From NCBI RefSeq assembly GCF_039539965.1, contig NZ_BAABED010000001.1:4278001-4342000 (forward strand): a stretch of 64,000 nt of DNA, written 5' to 3'. Each line of letters opens with the position of its first letter. Position 1 is the stretch's first letter. The DNA comes from Arthrobacter methylotrophus. Lineage in GTDB: Bacteria; Actinomycetota; Actinomycetes; Actinomycetales; Micrococcaceae. The position numbers and the translations under genes are program-made. Below, in pieces: positions 25,887 through 34,226 of the stretch. The notes under the pieces were generated by a model. The model was not told the origin of the DNA. It ran no database searches and saw nothing but the letters and a program-made list of their open reading frames with translations.

Positions 25887-26912
25887 TCAGCCGAACAGGA
25901 CTGCGGCTTCGTCGTAGCGGTTCTGCGGAACGACTTTTAGCTTGTCCAGGGCGTCCTCGAAAGCCACTCGTTCGATTTCCGTGCCTTTGAGGGCCACCAT
26001 GGTTCCCCAGCGGCCTTCGACGACGGAGTCGATGGCGGCCATGCCCAGGCGGGTGGCCAGGACCCTGTCGAAGGCTGAGGGCACGCCGCCGCGCTGGATG
26101 TGGCCCAGGATGGTGGCACGGGTTTCGATGCCGGTCAGGGCTTCGATTTCCGGGGTGAGTTGGTCCGCGATGCCACCGAGCCGGGGACGGCCGAAGGTGT
26201 CTAGCCCGCGTTCGGAGTGCGGGGATTCCATGTGGTCCGGGACGAACCCTTCGGCCACCACTACCAGTGGGGCGCGGCCACGGGTGTGGGCTTCCTTGAC
26301 CCACTGGGCTATCTGCTCGATGCTGACTTTCTGCTCGGGGATCAGGATGGCGTGCGCGCCGGCTGCCATCCCGGCGTGCAGGGCGATCCAGCCCACGTGC
26401 CGGCCCATGACCTCCACGATCATGCAGCGGTGGTGCGATTCTCCGGTGGTGCGTAGCCGGTCCAGGGCCTCGGTGGCGATTTGGACGGCGGTGTCGAAAC
26501 CGAAGGTGTAGTCCGTGGCGTCAAGGTCGTTGTCCACTGTCTTGGGAACGCCGACGATCTTGAGTCCTGCGTCGGTCAGGCGCTTGGCCGCGGCCAGGGT
26601 TCCCTCACCGCCGATGGCAATGATCGCCTCGATGCCAAGACGGTCCATGTGGGCCGTGATGACCTCGGGGCCGCCGCCGTTCTCGAACGGGTTGGTGCGG
26701 GAGGTGCCAAGGATGGTTCCGCCTTGTTTGGCGATGCCCCGGACCATGGTGCGGGGAATCTCGATGATGTCGCCCTCAACCACACCACGCCAGCCGTCCC
26801 GGAAGCCCACGAATTCGTGACCATGGATGGCAATGCCCTTGAGCACGGCGCCACGGATAACGGCGTTTAGACCGGGACAGTCGCCACCGCTGGTGAGGAT
26901 TCCAATTTTCAT
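25887..26912 (-). CDS. pfkA: 6-phosphofructokinase
   Basis: 341 aa from ATG 26912 (a TTG at 26924 would add four residues). It phosphorylates fructose 6-phosphate, the RuMP product, to fructose 1,6-bisphosphate. Motifs: GILTSGGDCPGLN (4-16), GGEGT (101-105), PKTVDND (123-129), EVMGRHVGW. The pair G104/K124 is the key: group III enzymes with G104 use ATP, whereas PPi-dependent ones have D104. I therefore call it ATP-dependent, by inference. It follows gap on the same strand by about 70 bp. Confidence 0.9.
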   Translation of the reverse strand: MKIGILTSGGDCPGLNAVIRGAVLKGIAIHGHEFVGFRDGWRGVVEGDIIEIPRTMVRGIAKQGGTILGTSRTNPFENGGGPEVITAHMDRLGIEAIIAIGGEGTLAAAKRLTDAGLKIVGVPKTVDNDLDATDYTFGFDTAVQIATEALDRLRTTGESHHRCMIVEVMGRHVGWIALHAGMAAGAHAILIPEQKVSIEQIAQWVKEAHTRGRAPLVVVAEGFVPDHMESPHSERGLDTFGRPRLGGIADQLTPEIEALTGIETRATILGHIQRGGVPSAFDRVLATRLGMAAIDSVVEGRWGTMVALKGTEIERVAFEDALDKLKVVPQNRYDEAAVLFG

Positions 26913-26984
26913 GTTTCGGCTCAAATCTAAGAAGGTTTGCGGGCATGGGTTCCGCCCGGTGACATGAGTGGTGGAGGGCGGACG

Positions 26985-28475
26985 CTAGGCCGATCCCAGG
27001 GCGGCAAGCACCGGCATGGCTTCCTCAACGACATCCCTCGCCGGGAACGACGGCCGCTTCACGCCGGCCATTTCTTCCATGACGCGCACTACCTGGCAGG
27101 AGTAGCCGAATTCGTTGTCGTACCAGACATAGACCACGAGGTTCTTGTCGTTGGCGATGGTGGCCAGGCCATCCACGATGCCCGCACGGCGGGAGCCCAC
27201 GAAGTCCGTGGAGACAACCTCGGGCGAATCGATGAAGTCGATCTGCTTGCGTAGCTCCGAGTGCAATGACATCTCGCGAAGGTAGTTGTTCACTTCCTCC
27301 TTCGTGGTCCCCGTCTCCAGGCTCAGGTTCAAAATGGCCATCGACACATCCGGGGTCGGTACCCGGATCGCGTTGCCGGTCAGCTTGCCCTGCAGCTCGG
27401 GCAGGGCCTTGGCCACGGCCTTGGCCGCACCCGTTTCGGTGATGACCATGTTCAGGGCCGCCGAACGCCCGCGCCGGTCGCCCTTGTGGAAGTTATCGAT
27501 CAGGTTCTGATCGTTCGTGAACGAGTGCACGGTCTCCACGTGCCCGTGGATGACGCCGAACTTGTCGTTGAGTGCCTTCAGCACCGGGGTGATCGCGTTC
27601 GTGGTGCACGACGCCGCGGTGACGATCCTGTCCGAGTCCAGAATCGAGGAATGGTTGATGCCATGAACGATGTTTTTCAGCTCACCCTTGCCCGGAGCCG
27701 TGAGCAACACCCGTGCCACGCCCTTGCTGCGCAGGTGCTGGGACAGGCCCTCGGCATCGCGCCACCGGCCCGTGTTATCCACCACCAAAGCATCCTTGAT
27801 GCCGTAGGCCGTGTAATCGACAGTGGAAGGGTTCTCCGAGTAGATAACCTGGATCTGCACCCCGTTGGCCGTGATCGTGTTGGCGGCCTCGTCCACGCGG
27901 ATGGTGCCTTCGAAGGAACCATGCACCGAATCCCGGCGCAGCAGGCTCGCGCGCTTGACGAGATCGTTCTCGGCGCCCTTGCGCACCACGATCGCGCGCA
28001 GGCGCAGGCCATGCCCGCCGCCGGCCTTCTCAATCAGGAGCCGGGCCAGGAGCCGGCCGATGCGCCCGAAACCATACAGCACCACATCCGTACTGCTCCG
28101 GTCGTCCGCGCCCCGACGCCCGAGAACCCCGGCCAGCTCGGCCCGGAGGAATTCCTCCAAAGCCAGGCCACCGCCGTCGAACTTGAACTTCTCGTTCAAC
28201 CGCGCAATATCAATCGCCGCGGCCCCGAGCTCCAGCCCCGCCAGGATGTTCAACAACGGCGCCGTCTCCTCGAGCAGCAGCTCTTCCTTGCTGATCCGAC
28301 GCGCGAAACGGTGCGCCTTCAAGATGCTCATCGTGGACATGTTGACCAGGCTGCGCCCATGGATGCTCGTCACCACATTGTTTTCCCGGTACAACCGGCC
28401 AATCACCGGAATCATGGCCTCAGCCAACGCTTCCCGGCCCATCCACATAAGACGAGAAGCTGAAGTCTCTAGCAT
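26985..28475 (-). CDS. gap: Glyceraldehyde-3-phosphate dehydrogenase, long form
   Basis: 496 aa, some 150 longer than classic GAPDH. The first ~128 residues form a helical extension; the NAD-binding domain begins at 131 with GFGRIGR (135-141). Catalytic cysteine C290 lies in AASCTTNAITPVL, and the C-terminal NDKNLVVYVWYDNEFGYSCQ is standard. Such long GapDH forms occur in Arthrobacter-type actinobacteria. ATG 28475 is preceded by GGAAAGGCAG. Together with pfkA downstream it makes a glycolytic pair next to the amine genes, suited to carry RuMP carbon onward. Confidence 0.92.
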   Translation of the reverse strand: MLETSASRLMWMGREALAEAMIPVIGRLYRENNVVTSIHGRSLVNMSTMSILKAHRFARRISKEELLLEETAPLLNILAGLELGAAAIDIARLNEKFKFDGGGLALEEFLRAELAGVLGRRGADDRSSTDVVLYGFGRIGRLLARLLIEKAGGGHGLRLRAIVVRKGAENDLVKRASLLRRDSVHGSFEGTIRVDEAANTITANGVQIQVIYSENPSTVDYTAYGIKDALVVDNTGRWRDAEGLSQHLRSKGVARVLLTAPGKGELKNIVHGINHSSILDSDRIVTAASCTTNAITPVLKALNDKFGVIHGHVETVHSFTNDQNLIDNFHKGDRRGRSAALNMVITETGAAKAVAKALPELQGKLTGNAIRVPTPDVSMAILNLSLETGTTKEEVNNYLREMSLHSELRKQIDFIDSPEVVSTDFVGSRRAGIVDGLATIANDKNLVVYVWYDNEFGYSCQVVRVMEEMAGVKRPSFPARDVVEEAMPVLAALGSA

Positions 28476-28548
28476 CGGACTGCCTTTCCGAATAATGCTG
28501 GTCTGTTTGAGTTTTGGCCCCTGAGATGGTCCAGGGAGGGGCTTGGCA

Positions 28549-28683
28549 TCAAATGGATGTTTGGCTTACCGTTCCGTCGGCCGGAGCACGGCCGGTAGCG
28601 GCGTGGCCGGCCATCACGGCGAACATGGGGGCTGCGGCGGTGAGGGTCCAGGTAATTGCGGGGATGTTGAACACGCGGATCAC
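28549..28683 (-). pseudogene. Truncated copy of the DUF5134-like membrane protein gene
   Basis: 44 codons from GTG 28683. The first 15 or so (MIRVFNIPAITWTLTA) match the start of the intact gene at 34227 (MIRVFNIPAITWSLTA), as does the upstream DNA. The rest (APMFAVMAGHAATGRAP and on) resembles only the very C-terminal end of that protein. Most of the gene has been deleted. It marks the third gene of unit II, whose permease is missing. Confidence 0.7.
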
Positions 28684-28715
28684 GCTCTCGCTGCTGGGTT
28701 TGGGTGGGGTATGGG

Positions 28716-28756
28716 TTCAGTCCCCGGTGCGGATGTGGACAGCACCGGGGACTGAA
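28716..28756 (-). terminator. Hairpin downstream of unit II oxidase (distal)
   Basis: TTCAGTCCCCGGTGC pairs perfectly with GCACCGGGGACTGAA. It shares the GTCCCCGGTGC core with the hairpins after both permeases. Confidence 0.6.
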
Positions 28757-28777
28757 GATCGGGGTGGAAAAAGGGGT

Positions 28778-28816
28778 GTGGTCCCCGGTGCGGATGCGGA
28801 CGGCACCGGGGACCAC
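28778..28816 (-). terminator. Hairpin downstream of unit II oxidase (proximal)
   Basis: GTGGTCCCCGGTGC pairs perfectly with GCACCGGGGACCAC, 20 bp after the oxidase stop. Tandem with 28716-28756; both are probably copies of the hairpin that ends the amine units. Confidence 0.6.
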
Positions 28817-28835
28817 GGTTATTGCTTGCTTGCCT

Positions 28836-30776
28836 TTATTGTTCGTTTCCTGTGCTGCAGTGCCCGCCGTTGGTGCCCCGGGTTTCGGTGGGGAGGTTCA
28901 GGGTGGGGTTTTGGTTGAAGAAGCCGTGGGGTTCGAGCATGAAGCCGATGTTCTGGCGGGGCATGACGGGCCAGTCTTCGAGACGGACGACGTGGTGCAT
29001 GCCGAAGGTGTACCAGACCACGAGGTCCTGGTCCACGATGTTCCGGTCCTTTTCGGTCCAGACGTGCAGGCCGTCATCGGCGCCGGTGGACTGGTTCGGG
29101 AACTCCCCGGCGGCGAAGCGCTCGGTCCGGTCGTAAGCGGTGACCCAGAGGTTGTTCCGGGCGAACTGGGCACGTTTGGAGACGTAGGACTCGTCCCCGG
29201 CCGCGAGCTGGATACCATCGGTGGGGATCAACCGGTACGCGACCGGTTCATCCACGATGTTCCTGCTCTCGTGGTTGACGACCTTCCAGAACCGGTGCTT
29301 GCCCGAATCGGTCTTACGGATCGCGGCTTTCTCGGTCTCCAGCAAACGATCCACGGCCATGAACGCGGTATGGGTGGGGTTCTCCCGGGGGATTTCCATG
29401 TCCACTTCGTAAACGGCGTTCTTCAGACCATCAAGCTCGAAGTCCATCCGGACGTTGAACATGTGCTGGTGGATCGGGGCGTACAGGCCATCGTTGTTCA
29501 GGGACTGACCGTACGGGCTCTTCTCACCGGGCTTCTGCCCGGCAGTGGAAAGAATACCGGTGGCCTTGACCAGGAACTCGATGCTCCCGTCAAGGAAAAG
29601 GTGCCAGTAGAACGCGTACTCATAGTTCGCGACCGTAGCAATGAAGGAAATCACCAGCTTCCGGCTGCGCCGGGTCTCGGTGGTGCCCTCACGGAAATCG
29701 AAGTGCTTCCACAAAATGGAATCGTCTTCCTCATGCATGCAGATCGCGTTCTCGATCGTCCACGGGTTACCGAGGCTGTCCACGCTATGACCATCGAAGT
29801 ACTTGATCTCACCCAGGCAGTCACAACCCAACGTCAGGGAGTTGGCCATGTTACCGATGTTGTACTCACCGGAATCAAACGCGTTCTTCTTCGCCTGCAC
29901 CGGGGCCGTATCACCATAAGGAACAACCATTTCCGACAACGAAGCCCGGTTGATCACCGGACGCTCAACACCCTGATCCCGGAACTTGAGCTGGTGCAGG
30001 ACCAGACCCTCACGCGGGGTGAAACCAACCCGGAAAGACCAATCAGCCCACTGCACATGATTACCCGTCACCGTGAACGACGCACCCTCGGGCTGGGTGA
30101 TCTCAATGGGTTTGAGGTCCGTACGGGCCGGACCGACGTACTTGGGCAGGTAATTACCCGAAGCGGCCGGAACCGGGATCGCCTGGTCATCCTCAAGCTT
30201 GACGACCTCCCCGGAATTCAAGTCCACGATCACAATGAAATTCTCGATCGGGTGCGCGTACGGGCTATCGTCCGCCTCGTCCCGAACAAAAACCAGGGCA
30301 CGCATCAAACGCCGGCCCTCATCATCCTCACCGAAATAACCCACGGACCACGGCTCGAAACACACCAAGGACATATCCGTGATCCCGCGCTTGGCCAAAG
30401 CAGCCTGAACCTCGGGATTCTTCCGGCAACTCTCCTCACCCTCGGCGAACTCATCCACCATGAACGGCGGCTGAACACCGGCAGCAAGCTGCCTCCACGC
30501 ATCCACCGTGCCCGTCTCAAGACTCACGACCGCCTCGAACGCACGCCCCTGAGCCCGGTCCACCAGAACCGCGTCCGCCTCACGCGCCACCTGCACACCA
30601 TTACGCAAATCCGCCTTGGACGGCTCACGCAACTCAACACTGATAAAACGGAACGACTCCCCCGCAGCCGGGCCCTCCTTCAAAATCGAAACCGCACGGG
30701 AAATCTCCACCCGCGACAACGGATCCAACGGATGCGACACACCCACAACGGCTTCGTTTTCAATATCAAGAGTCAC
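28836..30776 (-). CDS. maox: Copper/topaquinone primary-amine oxidase, copy II
   Basis: 646 aa with all catalytic residues of copy I (D301, topaquinone Y385, H436, H438, third His at 594/595). It differs from copy I only in the first 15 residues (MTLDIENEAVVGVSH instead of MTISSEAQAVVGTAH); I noted one silent base change further on. GTG start at 30776 has AAGGAGAAA upstream. The stop is TAA and no permease follows: the coupled permease is deleted and only hairpins plus a DUF5134-like remnant come next. Function as for copy I. Confidence 0.93.
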   Translation of the reverse strand: MTLDIENEAVVGVSHPLDPLSRVEISRAVSILKEGPAAGESFRFISVELREPSKADLRNGVQVAREADAVLVDRAQGRAFEAVVSLETGTVDAWRQLAAGVQPPFMVDEFAEGEESCRKNPEVQAALAKRGITDMSLVCFEPWSVGYFGEDDEGRRLMRALVFVRDEADDSPYAHPIENFIVIVDLNSGEVVKLEDDQAIPVPAASGNYLPKYVGPARTDLKPIEITQPEGASFTVTGNHVQWADWSFRVGFTPREGLVLHQLKFRDQGVERPVINRASLSEMVVPYGDTAPVQAKKNAFDSGEYNIGNMANSLTLGCDCLGEIKYFDGHSVDSLGNPWTIENAICMHEEDDSILWKHFDFREGTTETRRSRKLVISFIATVANYEYAFYWHLFLDGSIEFLVKATGILSTAGQKPGEKSPYGQSLNNDGLYAPIHQHMFNVRMDFELDGLKNAVYEVDMEIPRENPTHTAFMAVDRLLETEKAAIRKTDSGKHRFWKVVNHESRNIVDEPVAYRLIPTDGIQLAAGDESYVSKRAQFARNNLWVTAYDRTERFAAGEFPNQSTGADDGLHVWTEKDRNIVDQDLVVWYTFGMHHVVRLEDWPVMPRQNIGFMLEPHGFFNQNPTLNLPTETRGTNGGHCSTGNEQ

Positions 30777-31051
30777 GAAAATTTCTCCTTATTAGGTCCT
30801 GATTCAGGACGAGCTTGCTGATCCAGATGAGTGCCGGCCGTACCGAATTGCGGCGCGTACATGCCAAGCTTGGATTCCCCAATACTGTTCTTCTTTGACA
30901 GAATTGTTCATCCCTTTGGTTGGAAATAGACCTTGGTGCCAACAAAACTGCACCGACAATCGCTGCCACCCCTGCGAGCCCGGGGAACTAGCGCCAAATC
31001 GGCGTCCCACTTCCATGAGATCAGCCGGGCTCTGCTCCGAGCCCGACCCGT

Positions 31052-31188
31052 GTGATGCTGGTCACCGCATTCCCTTCACGCATTAAAGCTACGGCAGGGA
31101 ATTGACTTCGGCGAGGCCTTTTTAAAGATTTACGTGAGAAATTTGGGACCACATTTTCGCATCTGAGTTAACATGTTGGAAACACTTG
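31052..31188 (-). promoter_or_regulatory. Conserved upstream element of amine oxidase unit II
   Basis: GTGATGCTGGTCAC at 31052-31065, then TACGGCAGGGAATTGACTT, AAAGATTTACGTGAGAAATT and GTTAACATGTTGGAAACA near 31167. Same block order as in unit I. It lies about 275 bp before the oxidase start at 30776. Confidence 0.65.
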
Positions 31189-31943
31189 AACACAGCCACA
31201 GGAGTCGCTGCCAAGGTTGCTGAAGTCCTGACTTGGGGGCCGATAACTCTCAACATCGCCGCCACGAATCAGCCCAACGATGTCGCTGCTTCGCATCCCG
31301 CGTACCAGTTCGGCCAGCTCAAGCAGACCCAGTTCCAACCCCTGGATTCCCCCGTTAACATTCATTGGGTCCCGGACGCCCGGGGGTTTGGTCTCTGGAC
31401 CCGGCATGACTCTCTTGCCCTGTCTTTGATTACCCGCGTGGTGTTGTCGCCGCATTCGGCCGGCTTCTTCCGCGGCCAACGTTTCTAGGTGCCAGCATCG
31501 GGTGTCGTGACTGCGGCCATGAGTGGCGCAAAGGAGAGCCTGAATGGACGGACGATTGATACAAGATCCAGCGAAGGTTTGATGTCGGCAAGCCCAAGCA
31601 TCACCCCGCGGCATTGAATGCCTGACGGAAAGGGTCTCCGACAGGCTCCTGCCCCAGGGGCGAGACACGGCTGCGTGAGCTCTTCACCGGGGCTGGAGCA
31701 GCACGGCAGGGTGCCGGTCATCGTAGACCAGCCCAGCACCATCGGTGCCTCGCCGATAGCACGGCCCGGGACTCTCAGAATCCAACTGGCGTAGGTCCTT
31801 TGAGCCGCCGTCGAAATAGCGGAGTGATGAACCGAACACCACATGCAGGCACCTTGATACCAACTTTTCCTTCGATGGGCATGCTCACCCCTAGGAACAA
31901 GGGAGGTCATCGATCCGAGATGCAACCCTTGGCATTGACGACA
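31189..31943. other. Region between the two divergent amine-unit promoters
   Basis: About 750 bp between the facing elements of units II and III. Open frames occur on both strands but none resembles a known protein, has a good start site, or is kept in unit I. Nothing else recognised. Confidence 0.35.
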
Positions 31944-32085
31944 GTTCCCATATGTTTCCAACATGTTAATTAGACCGGGAAAATTCGATCATCAATTTCT
32001 CACGGAAATTTTCGTCCGCGCCTCCCCAAAATGAATTGCCTGCCGTACTTTTAGTTGGTAAAGGAATGCAGGTGAGCGGCATCAC
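31944..32085 (+). promoter_or_regulatory. Conserved upstream element of unit III
   Basis: In plus orientation: TGTTTCCAACATGTTAATT (about 31953-31971), AATTTCTCACGGAAATTTTCG, AATGAATTGCCTGCCGTA, and GTGAGCGGCATCAC at 32072-32085. It is the mirror image of the unit I and II elements and lies about 350 bp before the oxidase-remnant ATG at 32432. Confidence 0.62.
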
Positions 32086-32431
32086 AACGGCGGAGTTCAG
32101 AGCAGAGCTTGGCCGAACCCATTGGGAGGATGCCTGGTCTGTGGATAATCCCTCCCGGACCCCCACCGGGGTTTGCGAGGTGATTACCAGCGCAGAATCA
32201 TGTGCACCAAGGATGACCGGTTCTGACAACGAGGAACAGTTCCGGCAAACCCACGGGCCCTTTTATGTCTATTGTCCCGACCGCATCACCATCTATCCTC
32301 GGCCGAGTCGGCTGTAAGTCCGCTGCTTGGCGCACGCCTGCACGGCGTTTTCAAGGGCCGGTCCCGGAGTACTTCAGCCCCCTGCCGTCAGTAAATTCAT
32401 CATTTATGTGGACCAATTCAAGGAGAAGAGC

Positions 32432-32497
32432 ATGACTCTCGATATTGAATCAGTGACCGCCAACGGCGGGCACTGCAGCACAGGAAACGAACAATGA
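32432..32497 (+). pseudogene. Amine oxidase remnant kept as a 21-codon leader ORF
   Basis: ATG 32432 has AAGGAGAAG upstream and reads MTLDIE, the start of oxidase copy II, then four junction codons, then NGGHCSTGNEQ, the exact C-terminus of the oxidases. The gene has lost about 625 internal codons yet stays in frame. Its TGA overlaps the permease ATG just as in unit I. It is no longer an enzyme, but it still delivers ribosomes to the permease start. Confidence 0.85.
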
Positions 32498-34146
32498 GCC
32501 GGCAGAGCTCCGTGGGGAACGCTCCTTCCCGGTCGGGTTCCCAGCCGGGTAAGTTGAAGGCCAACACCCTGGGGTTGTGGGATGTTGTTTTCATGGCTGT
32601 CGCGACGTCTGCACCGATTACGGTCATGAGCGGTAACGTTCCGATTTCGGTGGGTTATGGCGTCGGAACCGGGACTCCGGCAACGTACATCTGGGCGACG
32701 GTGATCTTGTCGGTTTTTGCGGTCGCGTATGTCACGATGGCCCGTTACGTGACGTCGACGGCGGCGTTTTACGGATTTATTTCCCGTGGGTTGGGGCGTG
32801 TGTTTGGTCTGGGGACCGGTTATATGGTCACTTTCAGCTACATCGTCTTTGAGGCCAGCATCATCGGTATTTTCGCTTACTTCGGTCAGTTGGCTTTCAA
32901 GGATCAACTGGGGCTGGATGTGAATTGGGTGGTCATTGCGCTGTCCGGTCTGATCCTGATCGGAGTGCTGACTTACTTTGAGATCAGCATGGCAGCGAAA
33001 ATCCTGACGTTGCTGCTGGCTACCGAGATCGGGATTCTGGCCGTCATGGCCTTCGGTGTGCTCTTCCACGGCGGAGGCCCTGACGGGCTGATGCCTCAGA
33101 CGCTGAACCCGGTAAATGTGTTCCTGCCAGGCGGCCTGTCGGTCGCCGCACCGGGACTGGCGATGTTCATCGCGTTCTGGTCCTGGACCGGGTTTGAATC
33201 GACGGTGATGTACGGGGAGGAATCCAAGAACCCGAAGAAGATCATCCCTATCGCCACGATGATCGCGGTCACCGGTGTCGGTGTCTTCTACACGTTTGTC
33301 TCCTGGATGTCTGTTGCCGGTAACGGTGGCGCGCAAGCCATTGCCTTGGCGCAAAGCGCCAATCCCCTGGACATGTTCTTCCACCCCACGGACGTCTTTG
33401 TCGGCCACGGGTGGGTTCTGGCCATGGAATGGCTGATGATGACCGGATCCTTCGCTTGCGCCATGGCTTTCCATAACGCCGCGGCACGGTACATGTATTC
33501 GCTGGGACGGGAAGGAGTGCTGCCCGGCGTCTTTGGCAAGACCCATGCGAAGCACGGGTCCCCGCACGTCGCGTCGTTTGTCCAGACAGGCATTGCAATC
33601 ACGTGGATCCTTGGGTTCTTCTTCTTGAATCAGGACCCCTACGCGGATCTGTTTACCATTCTGGCTGTCCTCGGGACCTTCTCGCTCCTGATTGTGCAGA
33701 CCCTCACCATGGCCGCCGTGTTCAACTACTTCCGACACCATCACCCGGAAGAAAAGATGTGGCGCACCAAGATCGCTCCGATACTTGGTGGAGCGGGAAT
33801 GGTGTGTGTTGTCATCATGATGATCACGAACCTGGATACCGCTGCCGGGCCTGCGGCCTCGACCTTGCTCTTCAAGCTCATCCCTTACATCACCGTCGGG
33901 CTCTTCGTCGTGGGTGCAGGCCAGGCCCTTTACCTGCGGAAAACCAACCCGGTCAAGTACGAAACCATCGGCCACGTTGCCCTCGCTGACGACCACGGCC
34001 TGGTCCTGGATGAAGAAGACGTCACGCATCTTAGCCCGGTCGAGCTCGGTGTCGCCAAGGCCCTTCAGGAGACCCGCGGGAAGCTCACCCTGAGCGATGA
34101 ACTCGAACTCGAACGCGAACTCGAACGGGAGGACGACCTGCGCTAG
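32494..34146 (+). CDS. APC-family amine/amino acid permease, copy II
   Basis: 550 aa, amino-acid sequence apparently identical to copy I (16436-18088) but in the opposite orientation; the DNA match runs from the last oxidase codons to just past the terminator hairpin. Start ATG 32494 overlaps the remnant oxidase stop. Probable role: uptake of the amine substrate for the oxidases. In unit III it is followed by the DUF5134-like gene and the LuxR-type regulator. Confidence 0.88.
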   Translation: MSRQSSVGNAPSRSGSQPGKLKANTLGLWDVVFMAVATSAPITVMSGNVPISVGYGVGTGTPATYIWATVILSVFAVAYVTMARYVTSTAAFYGFISRGLGRVFGLGTGYMVTFSYIVFEASIIGIFAYFGQLAFKDQLGLDVNWVVIALSGLILIGVLTYFEISMAAKILTLLLATEIGILAVMAFGVLFHGGGPDGLMPQTLNPVNVFLPGGLSVAAPGLAMFIAFWSWTGFESTVMYGEESKNPKKIIPIATMIAVTGVGVFYTFVSWMSVAGNGGAQAIALAQSANPLDMFFHPTDVFVGHGWVLAMEWLMMTGSFACAMAFHNAAARYMYSLGREGVLPGVFGKTHAKHGSPHVASFVQTGIAITWILGFFFLNQDPYADLFTILAVLGTFSLLIVQTLTMAAVFNYFRHHHPEEKMWRTKIAPILGGAGMVCVVIMMITNLDTAAGPAASTLLFKLIPYITVGLFVVGAGQALYLRKTNPVKYETIGHVALADDHGLVLDEEDVTHLSPVELGVAKALQETRGKLTLSDELELERELEREDDLR

Positions 34147-34156
34147 AGAAACAGCC

Positions 34157-34191
34157 GGTCCCCGGTGCGGCCCGCAACCGCACCGGGAACC
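34157..34191 (+). terminator. Terminator hairpin of permease II
   Basis: GGTCCCCGGTGCGG pairs with CCGCACCGGGAACC (one mismatch), 10 nt after the permease stop. It is the counterpart of 16390-16426. Confidence 0.6.
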
Positions 34192-34226
34192 GAACCCCTA
34201 CCCAATCCAAACCCAGTAGTGAGAGC

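Noticed and set aside
30777..32431. A gene between the divergent units II and III
   Set aside because: Several frames of 80-160 codons exist, but none has a matching counterpart in unit I, a good start, or a recognised domain. Only the regulatory elements are conserved.
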